From Tetrahymena thermophila SB210 (Eukaryota; Ciliophora; Oligohymenophorea; Hymenostomatida; Tetrahymenidae): a DNA stretch of 64,000 nt. The notes beneath the pieces were generated by a model that did no database searches, was not told where the DNA came from, and saw nothing but the letters and a program-made list of their open reading frames with translations. Position 1 is the stretch's first letter, and each line of letters starts with the position of its first letter. The position numbers and the translations under genes were made by a program. Shown in pieces: positions 37,518 to 49,986 of the stretch. Where the stretch lies: assembly GCF_000189635.1 (NCBI RefSeq), contig NW_002475963.1:62001-126000 (forward strand), given 5' to 3'.

Positions 37518-38308
37518 ATACTTATTAGATTAAGTTTTATATTAATTAGGTTATTGTCGTTTAAAGGTGGTGATTAAGGGTTCAATAAAAAATGAGTATG
37601 CAAATTTTGATTTTGGTTTTTATTTATTTAGTTAGTTAGTATGGTGAAATATAGACAGAAGGACAGTCAGAAAGAAAGATTGATAGACAGAAAGACTGGG
37701 AATAAGGATTACTAAAAAATCAAATAACTAAAATAAATAAGGTTAGTAAAGACATAAGTAATTAAATATAGAATGGCTTCTTTGAATGAAAAATCATTTA
37801 AAAAATGAATAGAGGAGATTAACGTAAGAAATAATAAGTGAAATTAAATTAATAGAATAAATAAAGAAAAAAATTATTACGCTTGTAATCTGAAAGTGTT
37901 TCTTTGTTTCTTAATTTAGTTTTTCTTGCTATTCTAAAATTAGTCTCAAATGAATAAATTGACTATTTAATTATTTATTTATTTAATTAATTAATATTTG
38001 CATAGAAAAGAAATAACAAAATTAATTCTTGTAGTTTGCATGAAATTTCTGCTGGCTAATCAAATACATATATGAATATAATTGATTAATTTTATATTTG
38101 CGAATAAAGATTATTTGTATAATTAATTAATTAAAGTAACTTTCAAATTTTTTTAGAAGAAAAAAAAAAATCAAAAACTAAAATCATAAACAATCAAATT
38201 ATCCGTCTCAGATTCTATTACACTTAGAATTATAAATTAAACTAAATAATTAAATATCTACTTCAAAAATTCAAACAGACAAAATTAAATAAACAAATAT
38301 ACAAATAA
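37518..38308. other. Intergenic region with GACA/GAAAG repeats
   Basis: AT-rich spacer with imperfect purine repeats at about 37650-37700 (GACAGAAGGACAGTCAG and similar). No gene recognised; the 3' part is the laforin-like gene's 5' flank. Confidence 0.55.
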
Positions 38309-39595
38309 ATGAATAATAATAATTACAATAATATTCATAGATACGATTTTAATATTGTTGAATTTAAAGTCGTTTGCAAAGTCGAATGGGGTTAGACTGT
38401 TGGTGTCATGGGAAATATCGCTAGCCTTGGTAATTGGGAAGATCAAGGTATTTTTCCTCTTACATGGACTGAAAATCACGTCTGGAAAGGCGAAATGTTA
38501 ATTATGCCTGGCTGCGAATAAAATTTTGAATGCAAATTTGTTATTTTCCACAAAGATGACAAAAACAATACAAACACTTTGATCGAAATGGAAAAAGGTG
38601 CTAACCGTTAATATAATCTTAATAACCCTGCTTAATTCATCACTGAGTAATAACAAGAATCTTAACAATCTACTCAAGACAATAAATTCATTATCAGTGA
38701 AATTTTTAATATGCGTAAAGTCACATTCTCAGTCTATTCTACTCCTAATAGCATTATTCACATCTCAGGAAACATTCCTTAATTCAAGGTTCCCTAATAA
38801 TTGTGCTACGAACAACAAATTCCTAGTATGAATTGCGATTAGCAATTATCTCTCTACTACCAAGATTTTTATGTTGATATGAGAGAAGATATGATGAGAT
38901 ATTATTATATTAAAAATTTCGTCTAAGTTGAACGTGGTATTGGTAGATACATTATTTTCAATAATCACATTACCAAGCCATTTGCTATTCAATATTCCCT
39001 CGCTATTCCCGAAGTATTTAAGGAGGAACTTTCCTTTGATAATATTACTGAAAACCTCTCTATTGGTTCATTTATAAACAGTGCCAATGACATTTCTTCT
39101 CTCCACAAACTCGGAGTTACTGCTATTGTTAATTTATAGACAAAACGTGACATGGAAAGAAAGTACGTAAATGCATAAGAAATCAGAAAAATCTGCAAAT
39201 CTAAAGGTATCTTATTCATCAATACTCCTATCCGTGATAATGATCCTGTTGACTACGTTCAACGTGCTCCTGAAGTTTTGGACATCATTGAAGATCTCTA
39301 CAAAGCTAATCATCACATTTATATCCACTGCACTGCTGGTATTGGCAGAGCTCCTCAAACTGCTATTCTTCACTTAGTCTTGCATCGTAATTACAAAATA
39401 AATGAAGCTTCCGAATTAATTTTTTCAAAAAGACCTGTTTCTTCTCCTAACAAAGAAGCTATCATATCAGTTTTAAAAATGCTTTCAGAAAGCTCCAGCG
39501 AAAGCACTTCTGATAGAAGTATCGATGAGGAAGAGGAAGACTATAGATCAGAGGAATTCTGCTCATCTAATCAAATATCTGCTAAAATAATGTGA
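38309..39595 (+). CDS. Laforin-like glucan phosphatase
   Basis: 428-residue, single-exon protein with the laforin domain order. Residues 10-125 form a CBM20 starch/glycogen-binding module: VMGNIASLGNWEDQG, a Trp in HVWKGEM, FECKFVIFHKD, and the closing EKGANRQYNL. The C-terminal half (about 235-395) is a dual-specificity phosphatase: LGVTAIVNLQTKRDME, then the general-acid loop IRDNDPVDY, and the Cys-x5-Arg loop HCTAGIGRAP with Cys341. The loop resembles that of plant SEX4 (HCTAGMGRAP), but the binding module is N-terminal as in laforin (EPM2A). Known family role: removal of phosphate from glycogen or starch to keep it soluble. A role in glycogen turnover in the cytosol is inferred. The tail is Ser/Glu-rich. 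Start is the first ATG, in a context of AT-rich leader. Confidence 0.92.
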
Positions 39596-40416
39596 AAAAA
39601 TTAAATAACACAAGCCAAACCAATCTGCTAAACTGCCTTAGTCTAATAAATCTTTTGTTCAATTAATCTTATTTCAAACAATTATATACTAGAAAACGAA
39701 TCTATTTTGCTACTCTTATAATAATACTTAAATTAATAACTTTAGAATTATAAATACTACAATCTCATTCGAATCTCTCTAACATAAAATATGTAAACAA
39801 TCAAATAAATAAATAAACAAACAAACAAATAATTATACTGACTATAAATATATTAATAATTCATCTTAATCTTTTTAACAAATTCTCTAACTTATTCATA
39901 TATAGATTACTCACACACCTTGTAAATTTTTATAAAATAAATATTTAAGATTTTAAAAACACGTTTTTACAATTTGTATAAACAGAACTGTATGCATTTT
40001 ACTAATAATTTTTAATAAATCCAATTCATTGTTCACTTCTTACTCATCATTTCTAGTATTTATCATATCATTTATATTTAAGCTATTTTTTTAGTAAAAT
40101 TGCAGGAAAAATACCTCTTTTCTAACTTTTCTAAAATTTAAATAAAACTAAAAATAAAATTTTAATAAAAGATTAAATTTGTTCATAAATGATGTCAAAA
40201 TCAATCTATTTTAATCATGCATTCTCTCTTAAATATTAAATTTAATTTATCAAAATATTTGTTGATTCTGACAGAAGATACTCAAATTATTTAGAAAATT
40301 TAACTAGATATTTCATGTAAAAGTTGCTACCAAAGCAAGTGCAATCAGATTAAAAATGATAAAAAATAAGAAATGCTTAGCCAATTTAATTAACTATATT
40401 TGATTATTTGTTTTCT
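39596..40416. other. Intergenic region
   Basis: AT-rich DNA, mostly the 3' flank of the laforin-like gene. Short CAAA/AAAT tetranucleotide runs occur at about 39800-39830. No gene recognised. Confidence 0.55.
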
Positions 40417-40455
40417 ATGTTAAATTTATACTTTCTAAAATTTAATAGAACCAAC

Positions 40456-41254
40456 TATGAAGAAAAGCAATTTAACTAGCTCTTTTCTCAATATACCTCA
40501 AATTAATTTATGCAATGGTAAAAAAATTATTATCTTATTAAGCTTTACTAACTGATGACGTACGATTTGAAAACTGTTTTCAATAGCGGTACTTTTATTT
40601 GTAATTGTATGATATTTCAAAAATTAAATTAAGGTATGAAAAATACCCTAATGAGCTTGACACTCTATATTTTTTTAAAAAAAGGGTTCTTTTAAAGTCT
40701 TTGAAAGATAAATGTTACTCAAATTATTTGGTTGACGATTGAATGATTTTTTTAATTTCAGAAAAGGTCAAAATTATTAATTTTACAATAGCAAATTATA
40801 TAGAGTGGAACCTAAAATGTGTTGTAATAGCAAAAAAAATATATATTTAGCTAAATAACATGAAATGAATTAGAACTAAAATATCAAGGGAAGTATGCGA
40901 CGCTCCATTGAGAATATCCTTTAAGCATGGCTTTATTTAATACCAAACTTAATTATTTCCTTAAAAAAAATATTTTAGCATTAATAAAAAGTTATCTTGT
41001 AAAAGAAATATCTTTTAGAATTTCTCAACAAAAATTAGTAATAAAAAAGTAGCTTTAAAATAAAGCATATAGAAGTAAGAGTCCGTCCATAAACGCCTTT
41101 ATTTGTTTAAAAGAACTTTTACAAGCAAACTGCTCTCTCTTAATAAATTTTAAAAAACATTAGAAATTAATTGCGTATTTCATACTCAAATTACGTCTAT
41201 GAAACTTAAGAAATTTAAGTGACACATTTTATGATTATTTTTCTCCAATAATGA
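40456..41254 (+). CDS. Candidate hidden multi-exon gene
   Basis: The main support is a 164-codon frame at 40762-41254 that begins after a good acceptor (TTTAATTTCAG) and ends in TGA. It contains KGSMRRSIENILQAW and KSSFKIKHIEVRVRPQT-like stretches. A preceding frame reads YEKYPNELDTLYFFKKR and LKDKCYSNYLVDD. A possible first exon is MKKSNLTSSFLNIPQINLCN from ATG 40456. I could not close all splice phases, so the model is incomplete and could be a decayed gene. Composition is less AT-rich than flanking spacer. No family recognised. Confidence 0.35.
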
Positions 41255-42971
41255 AATACTTTGGTTAAAAAATTATTGAGTGAATCTAAAAATATCACTT
41301 TGATCACAATACCTGAAAATCAAATAAGTTTTAAGGTCAACTAATCTATTTTTGTGTCGAACGTAGGTAGAACAAGTAATGCTTATATAAAAATAGAAAC
41401 AAAGCTTAGAATCAGAATTTAATTTATTTGTGCAATCAAAATGGCATTTAATTTTTAATTGTGATGACATAAATGTCTATTCTTTTTATAATGCAAGAAA
41501 TAATACTTTTAATTCAGTAATAACTCATTTTATAGCAAATTGCTCTATTTTTGCTATTTTACTGCTCTAATTTTTAAATAAAAATCTAAAAGTTTAAGTA
41601 AATTACAAAATTCAGATACTGGATATATTCTTCAAATTAAAATTGTAACAATTATTTAGATAAATTTTTTGGCAATACATTTTATGATATTTTAATATTA
41701 TTTTTCCAGTAAAAGTCTAATATTTTTTTAGCAACATTAAAGATGATTTATTTATTAATAGTAATTAATTTATAGATTTATACATATTTTACTATAAATA
41801 GCAAAAGGAAAGTAATCAAATGTAAGAGCTCTAAATACTTCGAACCTTTTTCTAAATATACTTACCTCTTTTAATCCCTTAAAAAGAATAAAGTATCCAT
41901 GCAATACATTATATTTCATCTTATTTTTATCTCTTTTTAGAACTCCAATATAAAAAATAGAGTATAAAGCTAAAATTTAGATAATAAGATAAAATAATAC
42001 AATTTAACTTGTAGTAGAAATTAAATTAAAACTGCAACAAGTTTATTCAAAATTGTTGATTAAGAGAAACAGATGATACAACTAAAAATTACAATAAATT
42101 TTTTATGTTGAAGTATCTTTTTTAAATTCATTAACTTGATTCTAATTTTATCTATAATTAGAACTTCAAAATTAAACAATCAAAAGCATAATATTAAAAT
42201 CTAAATGAGAAAATAGAAATACACAACTTAACTTTTTAGTAGGAATAGATATTTTAATTAAGAAAGTCTATTTATTTTTATTAAATTTGTTCTAAATAAA
42301 AAATGGTATTACTTTTTTATTTATTTTGTTAAAATATTTAGCTAAAATATTTTTTTAAAATTGTATTTAACAGGACTAATTTTATCTTTTTTTAGATTTC
42401 AAAAATAGCTATAGCAAATAGCGAAAATATAAACACTAAAATATTGCTTTTAGATTAACTTATTAGTAGAAATAGTTGTTTTAATTTAATTGCAAGAATC
42501 TATAGATTTTCTATTGCATCTTCAGTAAATAATGAATATGACATTATTTTATTATTTTAATTCAAAATTTTAGCTAAATATTTTTACATAATTGTATTTA
42601 ACAGAAATTTAGTTATATATTTTTTAAAGCTTCAAAATAAAGCTAAAGCAAAAACTAAAATCTAAATAATTAAATGTAAAATTTCTTTGATGTTGAAATA
42701 TTGTTTTTGTAGGAATATAGATTTTACCAGTAAAAGAGGATGATATTATTAATTTTATTTTATAAATATATTAAGTTAAAATATTTATTTTGTAATCATT
42801 TATATAAATTTACAAGTAAGTAAATAGTAATTTATTTCTAGTTTTTTAACATTTTTGAATTATCTAATTATATTATATCATAACTATATTGAAAACAACA
42901 TATATAAAATTTCTAAATTAAAAAATCTCAAAACTCTTCAATTATATTGAACAAAGCCATTTTAAGTAATT
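41255..42971. other. Intergenic region with diverged repeats
   Basis: AT-rich DNA; the part from about 41930 to 42790 consists of diverged tandem units listed separately. On the minus strand at 41273-41470 there is a short coding-like frame that I could not connect to anything. Confidence 0.5.
41930..42790. repeat. Diverged ~235-bp tandem repeats
   Basis: Three to four degenerate copies of a unit of about 220-240 bp. Recurrent landmarks are a TTTTAGA-CTTCAAAA-type block near 41935, 42160, 42395 and 42630; a GTAGGAATAGAT-like block near 42012, 42238, 42468 and 42710; and GTATTTAACAG at about 42365 and 42595. Units are AT-rich and show no coding frame. Confidence 0.5.
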
Positions 42972-43364
42972 TCATATTAAAAGAAGTTAAGAAGCCAAAT
43001 CAGAAATACTATTGTCTACATTTGTTAATATTTTTTTATTTTTTGAAATTCTGTTTGCGATTTCCTTCATCTCTTATTCATTACCAGCACAAAACTCTTT
43101 AATAAATCTATAAAGTATTATTTCTAGTTCAACTTGAGTAATATCTAACTCTTTGAACCTACTACTTTCTGTCAATTCTCTCCAAATCGCTGTTTCTCTC
43201 AGTAAAGTATAATCTCCTGCTATTTTAATCTAATAATTTTAATTTTAATCGAACGTTCCTTTTGGTATTTCGTTTGGTACATAGCCCAGTAATGCACATC
43301 TTTCTTTAATTAGTTATTTTACATTTTATAGGATAATTTTTTCTAAAATTAGCTTTTTAGACAT
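42972..43364 (-). CDS. Small hypothetical protein, 130 aa
   Basis: Single exon, ATG to TGA: starts MSKKLILEKIILQNVKQLIK and includes the segment RCALLGYVPNEIPKGTFDQ. The rest is charged and probably helical (WRELTESSRFKELDITQVEL; EQEMKEIANRIS). No signal peptide or membrane helix. Not recognised. It is followed upstream on the same strand by another small gene at 43591-43879. Confidence 0.65.
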
Positions 43365-43590
43365 TAAATTGATTTTATTTAGTATGCAAGTAAAAACTTC
43401 AAATAATAAAATGTTATTTTTGGCCTGTTATTGCTTATACAAGCAAGCAGTTTATTCTATAAATCTACTATCTTTTAATTCAAAAAAATCTTTGTAAAGA
43501 ATATTCGATCGTATTTTTTAATTTTATATAAATACTCAGCTCTAAGTTTTTAAGCTGTTTTAACAAATTAATAATTACAATAATTAACTT

Positions 43591-43879
43591 TCATTTACTC
43601 TTAATTTTTTAATTGTTATTCAAAATATAATTTATTAAATTTCCACAAATTTTGATTTTTAATTCAGTGCTACAAATCGTTGTTAGATATGGACACTCAA
43701 AAAAGGGCAAATGTATAGAGTCTTCAGGAATTTGTTTAGCAGAACAATTAGTTGCATGTAAATTCAGATCAAAAAGTGTAAAAGCATTTAAATAGTTTAC
43801 CATTTGATGATCCTGAAAGAATACTTGATTAATTTTTGATTGACTGGTAGCCTACAAAAAGATTTCCTAAATTAGCCAT
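43591..43879 (-). CDS. Small hypothetical protein, 81 aa
   Basis: Two exons: MANLGNLF, a 43-bp intron at 43813-43855 (phase 0), then 74 codons to TGA. The second exon is distinctive: MVNYLNAFTLFDLNLHATNC, four Cys residues in 45 residues, and PFFECPYLTTICSTELKIKI. The regular hydrophobic pattern suggests a compact folded domain. Family not recognised. Its start codon lies only 15 bp from the proposed start of the divergent CDC50 gene, so one of the two starts may be wrong. Confidence 0.55.
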
Positions 43880-43894
43880 TATAAATTTTATATT

Positions 43895-44968
43895 ATGTAA
43901 AGAGTAGAAATTTAATACAAATTTAGAAATTAGCTTATAAAAAACAGCATTTCAGTTATTTAAAAAATAAATTCAAACTTTTCTCTTTAAAATATAACAG
44001 GTTTAGCATTTGGTGTATTTGGAAGCGTTGAACTTGCTTATACATTAATGATTAAAGAGAATTCTATCGCATACAAAAGTGTATGCAGTAATTAAGGCTA
44101 AGGTCTTGGTTAAGAATGTATTATTAAGAATTTTAACATACCTTAAACTATGAAAGGTCCAGTATACGTTTACTATTAAATGAATAATTTTTTCTAAGCT
44201 TCTTCTGAATTTTCAAAATCGAAAAGCGTTGATTAACTAAAAGGAAAAAATATTTCTGTTGCTTAAGCGATAAATGAATGTGGTAGTAATTATTATACAA
44301 ATAGCTAAATGGGGTAAACGACTTCAATTACAAAAAAAGCGCTAAATCCTAACGATGTGGCTATACCTTGTGGCCTCTATGCTTACACTTTTTTTAATGG
44401 TAAAGATATTCAATAAAATAGGAAAATAAATATATTTGTAATTCAATAGATACCTTTTAAATCGAAGGTGTAACAATAGATGATTCAAATATAGCTTGGT
44501 AGATAGATATAGATAATAACTATGTTATGGACCCTGAGCTCAAAGATAAAGCTTGGATAAATTTGACAGATTGTAAAAAATTTAGTAAAATAGTTAAAAA
44601 ATAAATTTTATATTCGATTAAATAGAGCATTTTATGGTTTGGATGAGACCTTCTCCAGCATCTACATTCAGAAAGTATTATGGCAAAATTCATGATGGGT
44701 TAAATGCTGGTACATACACATTAAAAATAATGAATAGTAAGCTAATAAAAAATATATCAATCAATCAACATATTAAAAATGTATTTAAAATTTAGACTAT
44801 AATTCAGATTAATACAAAAGTACTATCAATTTTGTAGTTACGACATTAAATGAATTTGGACAGTAAAACTACTTAGGAAGTATTGTTTTGATATGCCTAT
44901 CTTGCATATTTTTAGTGGCTGGTATAGTATGTGTATTCAAATATATCCATGCCAAAAAGAATTTATGA
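43895..44968 (+). CDS. CDC50/LEM3-family flippase subunit
   Basis: 303-residue protein in four exons (introns 44400-44449, 44573-44625, 44737-44795; all phase 1). Diagnostic family segments: GPVYVYYQMNNFFQ, IPCGLYAYTFFND, then IAWQID, WINLTDQHFMVWMRPS, STFRKYYGKIHDGLNAGTY, and the terminal helix LGSIVLICLSCIFLVAGIVC. CDC50 proteins pair with P4-ATPases and are needed for their ER exit and lipid flipping, which maintains membrane asymmetry. Extracellular Cys residues that form disulfides in the family are visible (VCSNQ, ECIIK, NECGSN, PCGL). The N-terminus is odd: the usual cytoplasmic Trp-Pro segment is missing, and the first helix region (GLAFGVFGSVELAYTLMI) is weakly hydrophobic. An undetected 5' exon is possible. 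Confidence 0.85.
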
Positions 44969-45389
44969 TCATTCTTAAGGGGATTGCTTTATAATTTGTA
45001 TTCATTCTATCAAGATTATGTTTAATTGTTAAATTATGAGCTTGGTAAGAAAAAATAAATAAATAAATACCCAGCAAATAAATATTTTTGAATTCAAAAT
45101 GGGAATTCGAAAATAAAAATATAAAATGAATATATAGAGAAAGGTTTTGTAGGAACTAACACTAATTAATATAATAAGGAGAGAATTTTATTTTATTATA
45201 AATAATTATAAACAGACTCTAGGTTAAATAAAATAACAGCTTAGCTTAGCTGAAAAGTATTTTAGATTATTTTTTTTTATTTTTTACGATTATATTTTGT
45301 TATGCTTTTTATTGCATTCATAATAATTTGTAATGACTTATAAATTATTTTTATAAAAATCAAAGCAAAATTTAACTCTGAATAAATAC
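44969..45389. other. Convergent intergenic region
   Basis: About 420 bp of AT-rich DNA between converging genes; 3' UTRs expected, nothing else seen. Confidence 0.55.
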
Positions 45390-48300
45390 TCAAATAGAAT
45401 TTTAAGATTCTTATCTTTCTTCTTTTATTATTTATTAACTTAATGACTAACCCTTTTACATGCATTCTCCATTACCATTAGTATTTGCAAATATTTTTTA
45501 TTGTAAATTCTTTTCTAGCTCTAACAATCTTAGAATTATTTAGTTTTGCTTTGATGAAGTTTCTATCACGATACTCTGTTTTTACTAAAACAAACTGCAA
45601 TCTGAATTCTTTAGCTAGCTTAAATGCTAATTATCAATAACTTTCAACTATTCTTCAAGTTTATTTATATTTTCAACCTTTAGTAAATTAAATATAAATT
45701 AATTTTTAAATTAACAATTTTAAAATATAAATAAATTATTTATTTATTACAAGCTTTTAGTTATTTAAAGACAAGTTAGTATTTTCTTATTATAATTGAT
45801 AGTTATTGGTTAGAGACTTTGACAGTTCATTTCTTGTCTCCTATAAATTTTTATTAGCTATGTCAAATTGATCTTTCCTTGCTTATAAGAGGGTATTCAA
45901 CTTGCTGGCTTCACTTTTTAAATTATCTTTTTCTTTTATAAGATAGTTCACTTGATTTTCTAACTAATCAATTTATGACTACTTTTAAGTCACTTCAATT
46001 TATTTTTCTAGAAGCTATTTATTAAAATCATCTATTTCTATTTTACATCTTTCCATTTATTCTGCACTCACACTAACTTTTATTTTCATTGTATTTATTT
46101 CTTAAGTTTTTTATTAAAGTAAGCTTTGTTTCTCAACAAGTTGTTCTTATAATTGCTTCACTTTGCTCTCACTGTTTTCTAATTTTACTATTAATTCATT
46201 AAGATTCTTTTAGAATTCTTCAATTTTTTCATTTTGAACTAAAATTAATTCTTGTTTTTCAATTTCAATTTCTTGCACATATTATTCAAATCTATTTTTA
46301 ATTAATTATTGTTTACATCAATTCCATAAAAATAATATTTCAAAAAAGATTTAAATTATGTATAACGAATTCTAAGAATAAATATATTGATGATTCGTTT
46401 GAAAAAAGTATTTAAATATCTGAATTCAATAATTTTTAATAAATGTGAGCTAAATAATTTAATAAAATTAAGTTAAACATTTTAAATTAAAAAAAATTTT
46501 GAATGAATAAATGGATAAAATATATTCTAAATATTTTCATATTGATTAAAAGTTGAATGAAATGATAAAATACCTTAGGATTGATTGTGAATACTCTTCT
46601 TTAATTAAATTGATTTCCTAAGGATTATGAAAATGATTTAATAAATTTTATGATTCACTTTTTGATATTTAATTTTCATTTAGCTAGCTAATTATTTCCT
46701 ACTTTTACTAAATTTCTTATTAGTAAGCTTAATTCTAGCTAATCAATTAGCTGATTACCTAATTTTCTTCTAATAGTATTTATTTTTCTGCATTCAATTT
46801 CTGATTAGATTCTTACAATTCTCTTAATTTCTCAGACATTTCTTATAATTAATTCCTGAGCTCAAACTCTTAAATACTGGCATAAAATTTATAAATATTA
46901 AATGCCTAAATTAAAAATAATAAATACCTTGCCTTTTCTTCATTAATGTTATTAGCTTAAATTGGATTTCTATGACTTAACTAGATTAATTGATCTTCTA
47001 ACTATATAATTTTTTACTGCTATTTATCAGCCTCTGTATTTCTTTCTGTTAATAACTCATTTATTCTGTTATTTTCTTCTAAAATGGTCTAAAATTTAGT
47101 TTCCATTTCCATTACTTACATATCAGACAGACCACTTTCAGACATCACTTATTGTATCTTTTCATTTTCATTTTTTAACTCTTTAATTCTCTAGAGTAAC
47201 GAAGTGTTTTCTCTACTTAAGTTTTCATGCTATTAAATTTTTTCTTTTACTAATTTCTATAACTTTTCGTTTTCTTACAATAGTAAATCTAGCTTTTACT
47301 CCCATGTACTAGCTAAATTTTAAATATTTTTTTGTTCCATCATTTATATTTCCAGTTTTTTTTCTAACTATGTGCACCTCTCTTTGTAATCTTAAAGAGT
47401 TAATGTATTTAGTTAAACGTTTAAAGCATTTTCAGTTGGTACATTTTCTCCTTGTGCTTTACTTTTTTGCTACAAAATAGAGTTTTACTTCAAAAGAAAA
47501 GTTTGCTTCTCATTTTCTAATATTAAGAGCTATCATTTTAAATTTTTGAATATAATTTTTAACAGCTTATTACAATAATTTGCTTTTAAAATAATAAATA
47601 ATTTACCTTTGCTTTTGATTCTAAATCCCTAATAATTCCTTAAAATTTTTTGTTTTCCAGAAGAAGGACTTATATGTTAGGAGGAATCTTTAAATCCTTA
47701 ATATTCTACTCTTCTTTTTCTTACTCTTTAAGCTGCATTTTTTCATTTTCATTAATTAATACTTTTATTTTTTTTATAAGCTCATCATTATGCTTTTAAG
47801 TGTTAAGCTGTATTGCTCTGCTTGTTTCTAATTCATCTTTTAATTTTTTTACTTGCTAATCCAAATCTTTAATCAAGCTTGTCTGCTAAAAAACTGACTC
47901 AGTCCCATTACTATTTAAACTATTTGCTAATCCCATATTCTATGATGATGTTAATGAATTTGTACCAAATCCTCCTGACAAAGTTTTACTGAATTACTAA
48001 TTTTAACTTGGTAAAGTAGCAGTAAATTAGTTGCTTGCTTAGGGTGTTGAAGGTGAATTCAAAATAGTATTCAGATATCCATTTGGTTAGTTTACACTAG
48101 CAGTTAATTGGCCATTTACTAAACTAACGTTTGAATTTGAAAGTGGGCTTGTGTATCCTTAAGCTATTTTTGTTGGCATGGGTGAACTAAATCTTTGATT
48201 AAGAGGAGAAGCAGCCATTCTTGGTTATATTTGAGTAGAAGATGGCGATTAGTACATAGATTTCCTATTAAAAGATGAAGGAGTGTTAACTAATTAACTA

Positions 48301-48407
48301 TTTAAATCACTAGGCAGTGTTTATACTCGCTAGCTGCTAGAAGGCAAAAACTATGTCTATCTCTGCTATTAAATTTAAAATTATTGCTAGTATCCTGATT
48401 AACGCAT
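45390..48407 (-). CDS. Long coiled-coil protein
   Basis: Large protein of roughly 800 residues. The N-terminal 170 residues are Gln/Ser/Pro/Asn-rich (MRQSGYQQQFQIQQQRQTQF, PSSSQRVQT, MAASPLNQRFSSPMPTK). The remainder is almost continuous heptad-type coiled coil rich in Glu, Lys, Leu, Gln and Asn (KKLKDELETSRAIQLNTQKH, LENKKFQGIIRDLESKAK), with a final segment NKLEEQLKVIDNQHLSQL. Several introns interrupt it, near 45.70, 46.3-46.6, 46.9 and 47.55 kb, where very AT-rich non-coding patches occur; exact borders were not all fixed. No motor or enzyme domain. A structural role (cytoskeleton, basal body or membrane tether) is inferred from architecture only. Confidence 0.75.
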
Positions 48408-49122
48408 CTATTTGCTTTTTCTACTATATTTTAATATTTTTTTTCTACAATAATACTTAAGAAAATTTTCAATTAATATCTAATCAAATAATTATAGCAA
48501 AACACTGATTTGTTTGTTAACTATCTCTCAAATTAAATTTACTACTACTAATGAACAAATAATATATAAATTTAATTCTTCTCCAAAAGACAGTACATAA
48601 AATTTATTTTTTCATAATTTTGAATATTGACAAATACTCATCAAAATAATTAATTTAGTTTTTTTTTTATTAAAATCAAATTATATCCATTAAATTTTTA
48701 TTTTTTTAATAAAATTATTAAATTTTATGCTTAATTGATGAAATGCTAAAATAATATATTTTACTGTTTTTAATAAACTCATGTTATTCAAACACACAAA
48801 CAGCAATATTTATGAGTCGTCCATGCTATTAAAATAATAATATTAAATAACTTTAATAAATTACTGATAATAATTCTAATAATTTTAAGTAATTTAATGA
48901 ATTTAGGTTTAGTCAATAAAATATTCCAGTGTATTAAAATACTTAAAGATTTTGTCTATTTCTTTTTAAGATTAATTATTCCACTAAAATTTAATTGATT
49001 AGCATATAATTTTCATTCATATTATGACTATGTAGAAAATTTAAATTTATTTTTTTTAGATTAAATATTGTTTACAAATTTAATTAATTAAGTATTTTAG
49101 AGATAATTAATTTTTAACTAAA
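48408..49122. other. Divergent intergenic region
   Basis: AT-rich promoter-type spacer between divergent genes; nothing specific recognised. Confidence 0.55.
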
Positions 49123-49986
49123 ATGAATCACGTTCACAGCTCTAGCTGCGGTTGCAAAGAATATGCAAATGTTGAAAATGCTTAAGATTTATATTCTGTT
49201 ATTGAGCTTGCAGGAGTATTTTATTTTTATCTCAGAATTACATTTTTATCAAATTTTTTTTAGTAGAATTTCTAATTTTTTAATTTAACTATAGATAAAT
49301 TGTTTAAATGAATCATAAAGCGGTAAAGGAAGAAGTGTTTTTAAAGAAGAAGATTAAAAATTAGAAAATGGTGATTTTGTTTAATCAGATGAACCTGATC
49401 CTGAAATGATATTTATCATTCCGTAAATTTAAAAAGATTTTTTCCACATTAAATTTGTTAAATTATCTAAATTTTAATCAGATTTACTTGCACAGTCAAT
49501 CTCAAATCAATTAATATTATTGCTAAAGACTAAGAGCATGCTCCAAACATACTTAAAGTTTATACAAACCAAGAAAATGTTGATTTTTCAATTTCTGAAA
49601 ACAAAGGATTAGAAGTAAACTAATTTCATTTTTATTAATTTACTTACTTATTTGCTTATAAAAAATTTAGGAATTTATGCTTGTTCCTAATTTAGATGGA
49701 ACTGTCTACTAATCAGTGAGATAGAGCAAATTTTAAAATATAACTAAACTAATTCTTTATATTGCTTCTTAAAATACCAATAAAGAAACAATAGCTATTT
49801 CATATATAGGACTCAAAGGAGAAAGCACTGGAGTATATTGATATATTATCTATTTTTATAATTTATTAAATTTTTATTACAAAGCTTAAACGTCAAATTG
49901 TCAATGCAGTCTACGAAATAAAACCTCTTGCAGAAGACAATCACCCTGCTAAATTATTAAATGCCTAAATGAAAGAAAATTGTTGA
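49123..49986 (+). CDS. PITH-domain protein (PITHD1-like)
   Basis: 205 residues in five exons (introns 49216-49294, 49423-49481, 49615-49670, 49833-49884; phases all consistent). It begins MNHVHSSSCGCKEYANVENA, like the His/Gly/Cys N-terminus of PITHD1. The PITH fold follows: INCLNESQSGKGRSVFKEED, FVQSDEPDPEMIFIIPFT, VNLKSINIIAKD, LEEFMLVPNLDGTVYQSVRQ, and YIGLKGE near the end. No thioredoxin domain precedes it, so it is the PITHD1 rather than the TXNL1 type. Human PITHD1 is 211 residues, a close match. PITH domains bind the 26S proteasome lid in TXNL1; the molecular role of stand-alone PITHD1 is less clear. Confidence 0.92.

Noticed and set aside
38285-39377. Several short open frames on both strands of the laforin-like gene
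   Set aside because: Shadows of the conserved CBM20-phosphatase frame.
41273-41470. Minus-strand frame with several Cys residues
   Set aside because: Could not be joined to any flanking exon; length is within chance expectation when TGA is the only stop.
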